From Paguma larvata (taxonomy: Eukaryota; Chordata; Mammalia; Carnivora; Viverridae), in NCBI GenBank assembly GCA_030068075.1, contig CM057841.1, positions 7,573,565 to 7,637,564 of the forward strand: DNA of 64,000 bases, read 5' to 3'. The notes below the pieces were generated by a model. That model did not search any database and was not told the DNA's origin. It saw nothing but the letters and a program-made list of their open reading frames with translations. The position numbers and the translations under genes are program-made. Shown here one piece after another: positions 53,575-63,951 of the stretch (its first letter is position 1; the number at the start of each line of letters is the position of its first letter).

Positions 53575-54280
53575 AGGGGATGCTCTGCCTGCTGGTGAGG
53601 GAGCAGCGAGCATCTCCGTCCATTCCAGGAACACAACACCGCCTTCGGCCAGGCAGGCCGCACCGCGTGGGGTTCTGGGAGGCCATGCAAGAGGAGTAGG
53701 ACCGTGTCTTCTTCCAGCATGTGAACCTCCATCCCAGAGGATGACAGCAGCCTCTGCGTCCATGGTAACTTCCCCACCCTTGTGTCTGTGGCTACAGACA
53801 AGTTTAGCTACAAGTAGTTGGAGGGAGGGAGCTGCCTACAGGGGACGGCTGGCCAGACCCTGTGCTTCCCTGGATCCCACCCTGCCCGTCAGTCCAGGCC
53901 CCTGTTGCCTGAAGCTCCTGGTTTCCAGCTCTCTCTGCCTCTCCAGGCTGCCCTGCGATGGCCACCTTGGGGGCGTGTTTGCCCTGCAGCCCATTCACTA
54001 CCTGAGGATAAACGGCTTCCCCAACTCACACAGGGGCTGGGATCATGAGGACAGGGACATGGCTGCCAGGTGGGGGGGGGGGTCTGCTTGTCCCTCCATG
54101 GTGTGGGGGACGCAGGCCACCCTGGCCTCCATCAGAGGCAGGCATCTGGCCTCCCTGTCCTCCCCCCCCCGTAGGGCTGCAGAGATGCTCCTTTCACGAC
54201 CCCGTCTGCTCTCTGGCCACCACCATATGCTGGAAACCCAGGACAGAGGAGTTAAACACTTGACTGACGTCGGATCAGAT
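53575..54280 (+). pseudogene. Beta-1,4-galactosyltransferase-like pseudogene with introns
   Basis: Three consecutive exon remnants of a Golgi B4GALT enzyme. About 53575-53813: VGFWEAMQEE, then a TAG stop, FFQHVNL, a frame change, PEDDSSLCVHGNFPTLVSVA and TDKFSYK, aligning with the NVGF..EA, FHDVDLIPEND and PRHVAVAMNKFGY regions. 53947-54069: exactly 123 nt, an open LPCDGHLGGVFALQPIHYLR, INGFPNSHRGWDHEDRDMAA, matching LPY..YFGGVSAL...INGFPN.YWGWGGEDDD. About 54175-54280: EMLLSRPRLLSGHHHMLETQ, matching MKISRPPTSVGHYKM. Splice signals GT at 53814, AG at 53946, GT at 54070 and AG at 54174 fit, with phase 2 between the first two exons. The catalytic GWGGEDDD became GWDHEDRD and DVDL became HVNL, so it would be inactive as well as frame-broken. 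Introns show a DNA-level duplicate, not a retrocopy. Resemblance seems nearest B4GALT3-type members. Confidence 0.72.
53947..54069 (+). pseudogene. B4GALT-like 123-nt exon, open frame
   Basis: Intact acceptor (CTCTCCAG) and donor (GTGGGG). The length equals the family exon that carries the FGGVSAL to GEDDD block. The donor-substrate metal-site region is altered (WDHEDRD). Confidence 0.75.
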
Positions 54281-54944
54281 ACAGGTGCCTGGCTTCTGGG
54301 GCTGTGTCCTGCAACACTATGCTTTTCGGCTTCTGGTAGCAAAAAAGGGGAAAAGAAAAAAGCCATGAGGCCGGTTGAATATATTGGAGCCTGTTCACCC
54401 AAGAGCATACGGTGCAGCCACGGGACGATGTGCCGCAGCGTGAGAACGAGGCGTCCGCGCCTGGGACGGGATCCGGCACGTGCGGAGCCGAGGGCGGAGC
54501 TCCGACACAGGTGCCGGGTCAGGAGCGTGGGGAGGGGCGTGGGGACCCCAAGCGCTGGGAGTCTTTCTGTGAGGGCCGGAGGGGAGATACTCTCGGCTTG
54601 CAGGCCGCGTGGGCTCTGCCACGGTTACTCACGCCCGCCTCGGACAGACAGACGAACGTGACGGTGTTCGGTAAAATGTTTATTTAAAAAAACCAGGTGG
54701 CCAACCCGATTAGGCTGATGGCCAGTTTGCTGACCCCCAGGTAAGTGACTAGGAGCCTGTATGAAAGTAGGAAAAAGTCCACACGGAGAGGTTGGTGCTG
54801 GCTGTTACCTCGCCAGAGGTGGTGGAGGTGGGAAGAAGTGGGGAGGGGAGGGCTCGTCGTGAAAGACAAGACGTGCCCCGTGAAGGCCAGTGTGCGTTAC
54901 AGAATCACATTTATGTATTTATCAAAAAAGCACATTCAGGAGGC
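54281..54944. other. Unassigned sequence
   Basis: CpG-rich patch at 54410-54620 without an identifiable exon; the final B4GALT exon is not recognised here. Confidence 0.4.
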
Positions 54945-55370
54945 AAGACTGGCTTACCTCGGAGATACTGCGGGTTCGGTTTCAAGACCACTGCCAAAAG
55001 AGCACCTGTCACCATAACGGGAGTCAAGTGAATCGTCTGGCTTCCCAGCGCACATGGGAGTTATGTCCGTACCAGACTAGTCTAGTAAGTGTGCAAACAG
55101 TGTTATGCCTGAGGAAAGTACACACTTATGTAAAAAATGCCAACCATCATCTGAGCTCTGGGGGGAGGGGAGGAGTGGTGATCACTGATCACCACAAACA
55201 GATCTATAATAATGAAAAGCTTCAAAAGATCCCAGGAATGAGCAACATGTTGTCGGCGGCACGGTGGCAGCAAATGCTGGGGGGAGGGGCACCGAGACTC
55301 GGCTGGGTGCGGGGCCGCCCCGAGCCTTCGATTTGTCAAGGCGCGGCGCGATGAGGTAGGTGCGCCTGTC
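54945..55370 (+). mobile_element. Tigger1-type DNA transposon, internally deleted
   Basis: One end reads CTCGGAGATACTGCGGGTTC and the body has TTATGTCCGTACCAGACTAG, AATGCCAACCATCATCTGAG and GATCACTGATCACCACAAAC. The other end gives TTTGTCAAGGCGCGGCGCGA. These are the two ends of the Tigger1 element with the transposase middle missing. Confidence 0.8.
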
Positions 55371-55591
55371 TGAGCGGCTACAAAGACGTTCATCACTGCC
55401 GACTGGGCGGCCTCAGGGGGCGCAGCTGGGAGTGAGCACGATAAGCACCGCTACGGTGGATGCTTTTAGAAAGTACTTAATCTCCCGCCACCTCTGTCCC
55501 CACACTACACGTCGTGTACGTGTATGTACATACATACGCTGACTCGAGCATATAAACGCAGACACCACGTTGTGTGGTCAGTTTGCGAATA

Positions 55592-55822
55592 GAGTAAAAC
55601 CTTGGATTGCGGGTAACTTGTTCCGCCAGAATTGCAAATGTTTCTAATAAATTTTAACTTGCTGAACGAGCGATGTCTCGCAATACGAGGAGTACACGAT
55701 CCTGGAACGTCACACGATCACAACGGAGCCAAGGGTTCTGGACATTCACTTTGATACACAAATGCTCCGGATTATAAGCATGTTTCTGGAACAAATTATG
55801 CTTGCAAACCAAGGTTTTACTG
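55592..55822. mobile_element. Tc1/mariner-type MITE with terminal inverted repeats
   Basis: The left end AGTAAAACCTTGGATTGC returns inverted at the right end (AGTAAAACCTTGGTTTGC on the minus strand). TA dinucleotides flank both ends, as expected for Tc1/mariner targets. 231 bases, no coding capacity. Confidence 0.88.
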
Positions 55823-56175
55823 TAGATGGAATATCGATATTCCACGTTAAACAGGATCATCGTTAATACTTCTCACAAATTTTCCTGCGAATGATCTGGC
55901 AAAGTCTATCTTGCACTACTTTCTACAGAGACGCTTTTCTCAGGGTGTCAGTCCGGGTTTCTTTCCGAATGAACCTTATACTCCTTAATGAGGTTAGCAC
56001 GAATACGGACATCTCCCCTCTTGGAAAAGTTCTGAGTAACTTCCTTCGTCGATAACAATGTCTGCCTCTGCAACAATGCAGTGCAGTCCTGGGGTTTTTC
56101 TGAATCATGACTTCTACAATGTCGATTGAATCGGACTCTTGGGAAGACTTTTTTCTGGGAAATTTAGAGCTTGTG
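55823..56175 (-). other. 3' UTR side of the ZNF175 remnant
   Basis: A/T-rich sequence after the stop codon at 56176-56178. No other gene is seen. A polyadenylation signal was not pinned down. Confidence 0.4.
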
Positions 56176-57863
56176 TCACGTATGTAATTGCTGATGCGTA
56201 CTAGGAACTGGTTTCTGGGCAATGCCTTTCACGCAGTAACTGCTTTCGTAAGACCTGTCTCTCGTGTGAGCTGTTTGGTGTTTATTAAAATTGGATCTGT
56301 TGTTGAAGGCCTTCCCACACTGAGAACACGCACAGGGCGTCTCTCCCGTGTGAATCCGCCGATGCACCTGGAGCGGTGGCTTCTTACCGAAGGACTTCCC
56401 ACAGTCCCCGCAGTCATCAGGCTTCTGTCCACCGTGAGGTGAGTTCTCTGACGCGCCCCCAGCTGACTTCCGGACAAAGGCAGCCCCGCATCTGTAGCAG
56501 GCAAAGGTCTTCCCCCTTGTGTGCGTCATCTGATGTTTGTGGAAATTGGACCTGCTGTTGAAAGCCTTCCCGCACGCGGCGCACACGTAGGGCTTCTCCC
56601 CGGTGTGAATTCGCTGGTGCTCCTTGAACTGGGACTTGGAGGTGAAGGCTTTGCCGCAGTCGCTGCATTCGTAAGGCTTCTCCCCGGTGTGGAGGCGGTG
56701 ATGTATGTCGAGCTGTGACTTAGAAATGCAGGACTTCCCGCAGCTGCGGCACGGGTACGGTTTCTCTCCACTGTGGCTTCTCTGGTGCACAGTCAGGTGG
56801 GCCTTCTGTACGAAGGCCTGTCCGCACGCAATGCACACGTAGGACTTCTCCCCCGAGTGGATTCTCTGCTGCAGGCTGAGTGTGGACTTCTGGGTGAAGG
56901 CCTTCCCACACTCACCGCACACATACTGCCGCTCGCCGGTGTGGGTTTTCTGATGTATGGCGAGGGTGGAGTTCTGGGAGAAGCCTTTCCCACACTCGCC
57001 GCACTCGTAGAGTTTTCCTCGAGCGTGGGTTCTCTGGTGTCTGAGGAAAAAAGGCTTTCCCACATTCCTGGCATGTATGGGGCTTCTGTCTAGCGTGAGT
57101 CTTCCGGTGTGTAGTCAGCTCTGACCTCTGGGCGAAGACCTTCCCGCACTCCTTACATACGTGTGGAACGTTACCCGTGTGCCCGGCCAGATACGCACGG
57201 CGGCCGGGCTGCGGGGCTAGGCCGTCCGGGCACTTCCTGCACTCCCGGAGGTTTTCCACGCTGTGGAATCTCTGCTGCTCCGGGGGGGGCTTCTGGCTGA
57301 AGCCCCTCCCACATTTAGCACATTTATCGGCTTTCTCCCAGGTACCGACTTGCGGTTGTATGCGTGGCGATTCTTGGCTGAGGACTTTCGTACGTGGATT
57401 CCCCGCACTCAGGGCCTCTTCTGGACAAACGCTCCCCCAGCCAGGACTGGAAGGGCTATGGGGAGCAGCCGGGCGGAGCTGACAGTCCCACCGGAGTCTT
57501 CTGTGCTGCCGCTTTGACCGTGAGGATTTCCTTCTAGGTTGGGCTTCAAACTTTTTGCAAATGAGCAACGTTTAGGAGGTCTTTTTTGCGAAGAAATACG
57601 GTGGGGCCTCACAGGCGTGATCTTGCCAGGGTCCTTACGCTCATAGTCTCTCTCCGTGTCCGGTGTTTTCCTGCCGAGGAAAGCCCCGTGCTGCAAAGGC
57701 TGACCTTGCTTCTGCGGACCCCTCCTTCTGGGGTCCGCATCTCCCCACAGGTCTAAAACAGAGCGCCACAAACCGCCTCTTGGGACCGCAAGCTCCTTGT
57801 CGTCATGAAATGAAGCTTTTTCAAAAATTTTCAGTTGGGAGGTTTTGAGTCCAAACTCCCCTT
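56176..57863 (-). pseudogene. ZNF175: ZNF175 zinc-finger exon, three reading frames
   Basis: Frame 1 runs from the acceptor TTCTAG at 57864 to a stop at 57409. Frame 2 carries CAKCGRGFSQK, CKECGKVFAQRSELTTHRKT and CQECGKAFF. Frame 3, from about 57060 to the stop at 56176, carries about nine fingers with TGE(K/R)P linkers and ends FNNRSNFNKHQTAHTRDRSY. Frame 3 alone is 295 codons, so a truncated finger protein could be encoded if transcribed. Confidence 0.87.
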
Positions 57864-58074
57864 CTAGAAGGAGAAAAAGAAGATGAGATAGACACTAGTT
57901 AGTGGAGGAAGGAGGACACATCACAGGAGTGGATGGACTCCGAACAAAGAAACTGCGAAGTTGTGTTACAATGACAGTGGCGAGGCCGGTGAGACAGTCC
58001 TTACTGCGTGTCGCCTGTCTGCAGATGGCACGAGCGTGTACCAAACCGTGCGACTTTGTGTACATAGAAACTCA

Positions 58075-58225
58075 TTCAACCCTCACAACCCTCCACATGT
58101 GACGGCACTTACGACCCCGGTCTCACAGACGAGGAGACACGGGATGGCTAAGGAACTGACCACAGTCACCTACTGAGCTCCGGGGAAAACCAGATTCGAA
58201 CCAAGGCAGCCTGGCTCCACTTACA
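58075..58225 (-). repeat. MIR element, antisense
   Basis: CAACCCTCACAACCCTCCAC, GGTCTCACAGACGAGGAGAC, GACCACAGTCACCTACTG and CCAGATTCGAACCAAGGCAG in antisense MIR order. Confidence 0.82.
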
Positions 58226-58861
58226 CAGGCAGCCGGTGCAGGCACCCCGCAGATCCAGACACCCACGGGACGACTCCAGAACACACGGCGGCACAGGGCA
58301 ACATCTGGGAGCGGCCGAGGCGTGAAGGAGGGGCTCAGCGGCCAGCTCTTCCTTAGCTTTCAGATCTAAGTGGTCCCTCCGCCCGTTTCCTCTCACTTTT
58401 AGAAGCAATACCAAATCCATCTGCCCTGCACCTCGTCTGGAAAACCAAGCCAGCACCAGCCCTGACCTGGCCAAGCAGTGAGAGGGTACCGACACCCAAA
58501 TGCCACTCCCCAGGAGGCTGAAATCTGTTTGCTTGAACCTAGAAACAAACTCACAACCCAGGAAAGGGACACTGGAAGAGTGGACAAGCAAGCTGTCCCC
58601 CCAAATCTGTGTCCCCAATCCTCCATAGAATTAACTGTGGCCAGGTACATGGCCGCCAAGCTACGTAACAGTTCTCTCAATGTCCTTTGCGATGAGATGT
58701 GAGCGGGAGACAGTTCTTGCTGATGGAATATGCGTATACCATTACGCACCAATTCCGGCCCGAGGGGTAAGACCACAGCTTCCCAATACCCGGCACCCTC
58801 TTCTACCTCACAGAACCTACTGTGGATGCAGTGCACGTGCAATCATGCAGATCCACAGAAA
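58226..58861. other. Intronic sequence, unassigned
   Basis: A minus-strand frame at 58399-58842 has no recognised domain. No gene is called. Confidence 0.4.
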
Positions 58862-59110
58862 AACTGTCAAAGGAGAGCTTTCCCCTTGAGATCAGGAAGG
58901 CGACAGGGATGTCCACGCTCACCACTGTTGTTTAACATAGCGCTGGAAGTCCTAGCTTCGGCAATCAGACAACACGAAGAAATAAAAGGCATCTGAATTG
59001 GCAAAGAAGTCAAACTTTCACTCTTCGTGGAGGACAGGATACTCTACATGGAGAACCCGAAAGACTCCAATCACGCAGATGGACAGCGTCGGAAAGCACG
59101 GTGTGACAGC
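58862..59110 (+). mobile_element. LINE-1 ORF2 fragment, sense
   Basis: Encodes [20 protein letters not shown] then [17 protein letters not shown], part of the reverse transcriptase, with a stop after KGI and a decayed VEDRILYMENPKDSN. Confidence 0.85.
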
Positions 59111-59254
59111 AAGGGAAAACCTTAGACACCTGGAGAATACAAGTGAGGCTTCCTGCTGACCTGTCTTTTGAACTGTTTTACAGGAGAGAAAAGTAATCTG
59201 GAAATTATTATACTGAACCTTAGTCTCTTTGTATAACTTTCAGCCTTATGCTAA

Positions 59255-59322
59255 GGTAATGGACCAGATCATGACCTGAGCTAAAGTCAGATGCTTAGCC
59301 GACTGAGCCACGCCAGCGCCCC
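59255..59322 (-). mobile_element. CAN-SINE 5' fragment, antisense
   Basis: Only the head half remains: AGATCATGACCTGAGC ... CGACTGAGCCACGCCAGCGCCCC. Confidence 0.8.
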
Positions 59323-59640
59323 TGTGCTCCATCTTCTGAGGAATCACCGTCCCGTCCTCCACTGTGGCTGAGTCATCTTACATTCTCACCAACAGTGCAT
59401 GAGGGTCACCTCCTTGCCAAGACTTACTGTTTTGATTTTTTTAACAGTAGCCAGTCTAGTGGGCGTGAGGGGATTATCACACTGTGGTTTTGCTCTGCTG
59501 TGCCCTAATGCTGAGCATCTTTTCATGTTTGTTGGCCACTTACGTCACCTCTGGAGAAATGTCTACTCAAGTCCCTTATCTACTTTTTAATCAGGCTACT
59601 TGGTTTTTTCTTTAGTTTTGTGCTCTTATATAACAATTTT
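59323..59640 (-). mobile_element. LINE-1 3' fragment, antisense
   Basis: TTACATTCTCACCAACAGTG, CTCCTTGCCAAGACTTACTG and TTTTCATGTTTGTTGGCCAC are the antisense L1 3' UTR/ORF2-end order. Confidence 0.75.
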
Positions 59641-59856
59641 ACCTAAACACTGGCTTTCACTTTTCCTGAAGATCTCCTACTCTGAGTTCCCAGACAGTGA
59701 TTTGAACATTTTAAATGGTTTAGATGATAAAACTCTTGGAGAACCCAATGAAATGTACATCACTGCTGAAGATGCTCAAGGTTAAAGTATCAGAATTATG
59801 CTGAAAAGCTTGTCCATAATTCTCCAACACAGCCTGACATTAATAATGCTGCTTCC
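59641..59856 (+). other. Unassigned coding-like segment
   Basis: A short plus-strand frame reading EFPDSDLNILNGLDDKTLGE, PNEMYITAEDAQG then stop looks protein-derived. I do not recognise the source; a retrocopy fragment is possible. Confidence 0.25.
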
Positions 59857-60050
59857 GGGGCAGCTGGGTGGCTCAGTCAGTGAAGCGTCCGACTTTGGCT
59901 CAGGTGATGAAATCAGTTTGTAAGTTCAAGTTCTGTATCAGGCTCTCTGCTGTCTGCACAGAGCCTGCTTCAGATCTTTTGTCCCCCCCCAACTCTGCCC
60001 CTCCCTGGTCACTCTCTCTCAAAAATAAATAAACATTTAGAAAACAAACA
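59857..60050 (+). mobile_element. CAN-SINE, sense, first of three in tandem
   Basis: Head GGGGCAGCTGGGTGGCTCAG; tail AAAAATAAATAAACATTTAG. Confidence 0.92.
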
Positions 60051-60247
60051 GGGACACCTGGGTGGCTCAGTCGGTTAAGCATCCAACTTCGGCTCAGGTC
60101 ATGATCTCATGGTTCACGAGTTCAAGCCCTGTGTGGGGCTCTGTGCTGACAGCTCAGAACCTGGAGCCTGCTTCAGATCCTGTGTCTCCCTCTGCCCTTT
60201 CCCACTCATACTCTGTCTCTCTCTCTCTCTCTCAAAAATAAAAATCA
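60051..60247 (+). mobile_element. CAN-SINE, sense, second of three in tandem
   Basis: Head GGGACACCTGGGTGGCTCAG abuts the tail of the previous copy; tail AAAAATAAAAATCA. Confidence 0.93.
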
Positions 60248-60490
60248 GGGGCGCCTGGGTGGCTCAGTTGGTTAAGCGGCCGACTTTGGCTCGGGTCATG
60301 ATCTCACGGTCTGTGAGTTCGAGCCCCACGTCGGGCTCTGTGCTGATGGCTCGGAGCCTGGAGCCTGCTTCAGATTCTGTATCTCCCTCTCTCTCTGCCC
60401 CTCCCCCGCTCACACTCTGTCTCTATGTCTCTCAAAAATAAATAAACGTTAAAAAAAATAAAAATAAAATAAATAAAAATAAAAAAAACC
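60248..60490 (+). mobile_element. CAN-SINE, sense, third of three in tandem
   Basis: Closest of the three to consensus, with the same GGTTAAGCGGCCGACT variant as the SINE at 17912; long A-rich tail with AAAATAAAAT units. Confidence 0.94.
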
Positions 60491-61126
60491 CAATGCTATT
60501 TCCAAAAAAAAGTCTAATTTATTCCTAAATTCAAGCCTCTTCTATCCCCATTCAGCTTTCTTTCCTCTGGGGCTCCCAGCTACCATGTGGAGCAATTACA
60601 AGCACCGTGCCCTGCCCATTACCCCCAGTGCCATCCTCTGGGCTGCTGCCATCTCCTCGGACCCCCACCAGCAGTCGCTCCCTACACCCTTCATCCTGAT
60701 GCTTATTTTTTGAATAAGTGTCCCTTAAACAGAAAGATTAATGCCAAAATGCGGATGGTGTTAACACGTCATTACCCACTGTGTCTAATGACAGTCTCGG
60801 TGTCTTTGAATTTACCTCATTAGGTCATTTCGTTTCCTTCCGAAATAGAGAAAAAAGTATTATTTTCTGCCTATCTTAAGAAACTCAATAATTTTTATAT
60901 CCCGAATGGTTTTCTCATGCTCGATACTGACATAACGAAGACTAAGTAGGGAGAGTATAAGTCAATCAGACCACATGGACAGGATCTTCCTACAGACAAT
61001 ATATACTGTCTACATCGGTATATATTGTATATACATCTCTGTTGTAGACACAGAAGAAACAGGAACGCTATGGAGTAGAGCATGAGCGAGGACACTCTTC
61101 AGGTACATTTGACTTTAGAAATACGT
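60491..61126. other. Intronic sequence, unassigned
   Basis: No exon. TATATATTG palindromic stretch at about 60999-61036. Confidence 0.4.
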
Positions 61127-61127
61127 G

Positions 61128-61525
61128 AAGCACCTGGGCAGCTCAGTCAATTAAGTGTCTGACTCTTGATTTTAGCTCAAGTCATGATTTCACCAGTTCG
61201 TGGGATCAAGCCACATGTCGGGCTCTGAGCTGACAGTGCAGAACTTGCTTGGGATTCTCTCTCTCCCTCTCCGGCTCGCTCGCTCTAATAAACTTTAATG
61301 TTTTTTATTTATTTTTGAGAGACAGAGCGAGTGAGCAGGAGAGGGGGCAGAGAGAGAGGGAGACACAGAATCCTAAGCAGGCTCCAGGCTCTGAGCCATC
61401 AGCACAGAGCCGGAGGCAGGACTTGTGGGGCTTGAATTCACAAGCCGTGAGATCACGCCCTGAGTCAAAGTCAGATGCTTAACAGACTGAGCCACCCACG
61501 TGTCCCACTCTAATAAACACAAAAA
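61128..61525 (+). mobile_element. CAN-SINE, sense, interrupted near its tail
   Basis: Outer element 61128-61293, head GAAGCACCTGGGCAGCTCAG, resuming at 61508 with CTCTAATAAACAC and an A-rich tail. Confidence 0.9.
61294..61507 (-). mobile_element. CAN-SINE nested in a SINE, antisense, with target-site duplication
   Basis: Flanked by the 11-bp repeat CTCTAATAAAC at 61283-61293 and 61508-61518; head ends GCCACCCACGTGTCCC. Confidence 0.93.
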
Positions 61526-62415
61526 CAAAAAAAAAATCTGACAAAATGTAAAAGGCAGAGACAAATGTTTAGTTTGGTAAGGATTCCAATTCCTGATCTC
61601 CCAAAAATGAAGGAAGGGAGTCATCCCCCAGGAACTGTCCACTGTGCAGCTGAGTAAGGTAAGAGAACGGTTTAGGCACGGGGGGGGGGGGAGCTGATCT
61701 AGAGATCACCAGAAAAAAACACTGAGGCCTGGGCGCTGTGAAGAGAAGGGCCCTACAAGGCAACTACTGTATGAAGGGAAGACTAGAGGGAAGCCTGGGG
61801 CTCTGAGCTGGAGGAGCCCCAACTAGGGGAAAAGGAGAAAGAGTCTCCAGCACAGAAAAGACAAAACCGTGAATTCAGGGGGCAAATAAAAAGGAAAAAG
61901 GGCCTTACGAAAACTCCACGGACACAAAGGGACAGAACAAGACGACAAAAGCAACGTACAGACGAAAGCCCAACAGAGGACCGCCGTGAGGAGATACTCT
62001 CACTGGGTATGAGTGAGAGGACATTAAAGCGAGAGACTGCCCGATGGCCCATCGCGCGGGCCAGGAGAAATCTCATCGGCACCGCGCTGGCGGCGAGGCG
62101 TACAAGTGTGGGTCCTTGCACGTTCTCATGCGAGAGCGTAGGTTCTGGAGCCCATCGGAAGAGCCTACGGTTTACTTAGGCACACTGAGTACATTTCTGT
62201 CCAGAGATCAGGAAGCCCACTCGTGTGTGGTCACCTTGAGAAATTCTTACGCCTGTGCCCGCGGCCATTTACAAGCTAACACGTCGTGACAGTGTTAGTT
62301 GTAGGAACCAGGAGAGCCGGGCGGCGTGTGGCCCACCACCAGGAGACACGCAGTGTGGCGGGTTGAATAGTCGCCCCCCGGAGATGTCCACGCCTGCCAG
62401 GTGATAGTCACTCAC
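61526..62415. other. Intronic sequence, unassigned
   Basis: G run at 61681-61691. No exon or confident repeat found. Confidence 0.4.
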
Positions 62416-62510
62416 CTGACGCCTCTGATGCGAGAGCTGAGCCTCCCTTATCCGTGACTCCTCCTCCTTTTCCATCCTGAAAATCACGTCTGGCCTGGGA
62501 ATGGGAGGCC
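62416..62510 (-). pseudogene. ZNF175: ZNF175 KRAB-B exon
   Basis: 95 nt between a GGACAG acceptor and GTGAGT donor. With the one base left from KRAB-A it encodes GPPIPRPDVIFRMEKEEESR then IREAQLSHQRRQ. Its end is phase 0, while the finger exon needs one more base, so a base seems lost here or the splice differs. Confidence 0.85.
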
Positions 62511-62769
62511 CTGTCCGTGAGAAAGAACATCGGACTCGGAGGTGGTCGCAGGCGCTACAGGCCATTCAGCGAAGCTCTGCATCAGAACCTCAGAAAAGCC
62601 AACATCTTTCACGTAGGAAGGAAGTACTATTCGAAGGCACCCTGAAGGAACAGAGAGTTCAGGACAAATCGAAGGCACACAGATGACAGACTTCAGATGC
62701 CCTACTGCGACCCACGAGAGGGAAATCTCGACACGGTCCGTCCGGGATTCCCGGGGCAGGGGTGCTCAC

Positions 62770-62896
62770 CCACGGAGAGGCGGCGGCTGCAGGTCTCCAG
62801 CATCATGTCCCGGTACAGGCATCTCTGCGTGGGGCCCAGCCGCTCCCACTCCTCCCTGCTGAAGTCCACGGTCACGTCCTCAAATGACACCGATCC
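62770..62896 (-). pseudogene. ZNF175: ZNF175 KRAB-A exon
   Basis: Exactly 127 nt, the standard KRAB-A exon size, between TTGTTACAG and GTGAGC. Encodes [40 protein letters not shown]. The DV..EE residues needed to contact the TRIM28 co-repressor are present, so this exon alone looks functional. Confidence 0.9.
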
Positions 62897-63129
62897 CTGT
62901 AACAACACATCCCAGGTCGATGTGAAATCACTCCTTACTGGAGAGAGGTCACCTGTAGACTTGTTTTTAATGATTTTTTCCCCCATGATATAGATGGCTC
63001 TCCACTAACTACCCACTTCATGTTGTATTTTGGAGGATGAAGTTTCTAGAAATAACCTGCCATCTCAGTACATACTCGCGATACCGTGCATCGTTCCAGC
63101 TTTCTGGCACAGAGCTCCTAAAACGCTTT

Positions 63130-63352
63130 TTGTTGTTAATTTTTCTAATGTTTATTTTATTTTTGAGAGAGAGAAAAAGAGAGTGCAAGCTGGGGAGGGG
63201 CAGGGAGAGAGGGAGACACAGAACCCGAAGCAGGCTCCAGGCTCTGAGGTGTCAGCATGAAGTCCGACGCGGGGCTCGAACCCACAAACCGGGAGATCAT
63301 GACCTGAGCCCCCCTCCATGATCATGAAGCAACTGAGCCCCCCAGGCGCCCC
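63130..63352 (-). mobile_element. CAN-SINE, antisense
   Basis: Antisense copy with an inserted CCCCCCTCCATGATCATG segment in the head region, ending GAGCCCCCCAGGCGCCCC. Confidence 0.92.
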
Positions 63353-63369
63353 AAACCCTTGAGATTTCT

Positions 63370-63945
63370 TAAGTGAGGAGAGTGATGATGTTGATGAGTG
63401 AGTTTTAGGAATGGGGGGCTGGTTGCCAGGGGAACCGAAGCAGCAACTGAAGGGTTGGAACGGACCCTCAACCTCCAGGGAGCAGAGAGGGGCTGGAAGC
63501 GGAACCAGTGGCCAGTCGCCGACGATTCTGTCCACCCTATGTATGAGGCCGCCATAAACCCACAAGGGTGGGCCGTGGAAAGCTTCCAGGCGGAACCAGA
63601 TCCCGTCTACATGAGATGCCGGGACTCAGACTGTACACTGTATGGGGACAGACGCTCCTTTGGAATCTCGCCTGATGGATCTCTTCATCTGGGTATTGAT
63701 TCGTATTATTTAATATCCTTTGCAGCAAACTGGTATCGTAGTTAATGGTTACCTGAGTCTGCGGATTTCCCGAGTTCTGTGAGCTACTCCTGAAAATGAA
63801 TCAAACCCAAGGCAGGGGTTCTGGGAACCTCTGAGGGCCCCTGGAGTTGAGGTTGGCATCTGAAGTCTTGTAGGACTGAGCCCGTACCTGTGGGATCTGA
63901 CTCCATCTAGGGGTAGACAGTGCCAGAATGGAGCTCAATTTGAGA
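63370..63945 (+). repeat. Ancient LTR-like repeat
   Basis: GGCTGGTTGCCAGGGGAACC, GAGGCCGCCATAAACCC, TGATGGATCTCTTCATCTGG, CCGAGTTCTGTGAGCTACTC and CCTGTGGGATCTGACTCCAT are ordered blocks of an old interspersed element of LTR type; the family is not named. Non-coding. Confidence 0.5.
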
Positions 63946-63951
63946 ACAAAA

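Larger units (their letters stand above)
57864..62415 (-). other. ZNF175 intron with repeats
   Basis: Lies between the KRAB-B donor and the finger-exon acceptor; filled by MIR, L1 and at least six SINEs listed separately. Confidence 0.75.
56176..62896 (-). pseudogene. ZNF175: ZNF175, KRAB C2H2 zinc-finger gene, disrupted
   Basis: ZNF175 encodes a nuclear KRAB zinc-finger repressor next to the SIGLEC cluster in other mammals. Found in order on the minus strand: KRAB-A exon 62896-62770 (127 nt), KRAB-B exon 62510-62416 (95 nt), and a finger exon from about 57863 to 56176. Linker text (GLKTSQLKIFEKASF, YERKDPGKITPVRPH) and finger text (KSQLDIHHRLHTGEKPYECS, NNRSNFNKHQTAHTRD) match the ZNF175 I recall. 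Breaks: joining KRAB-B to the finger exon by the visible splice sites is out of frame. The finger exon is spread over three frames, changing near 57410-57480 and near 57050. In the last case about five codons are lost and the frame shifts at GKAFF/LRHQRTH. Two fingers present in human are missing in frame after KSQLDIHHRLHTGEKPYECS. At least one finger (VRKSAGGASENSPHGG) has lost its histidine spacing. The 5' exon with the start codon is not identified. Confidence 0.85.
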
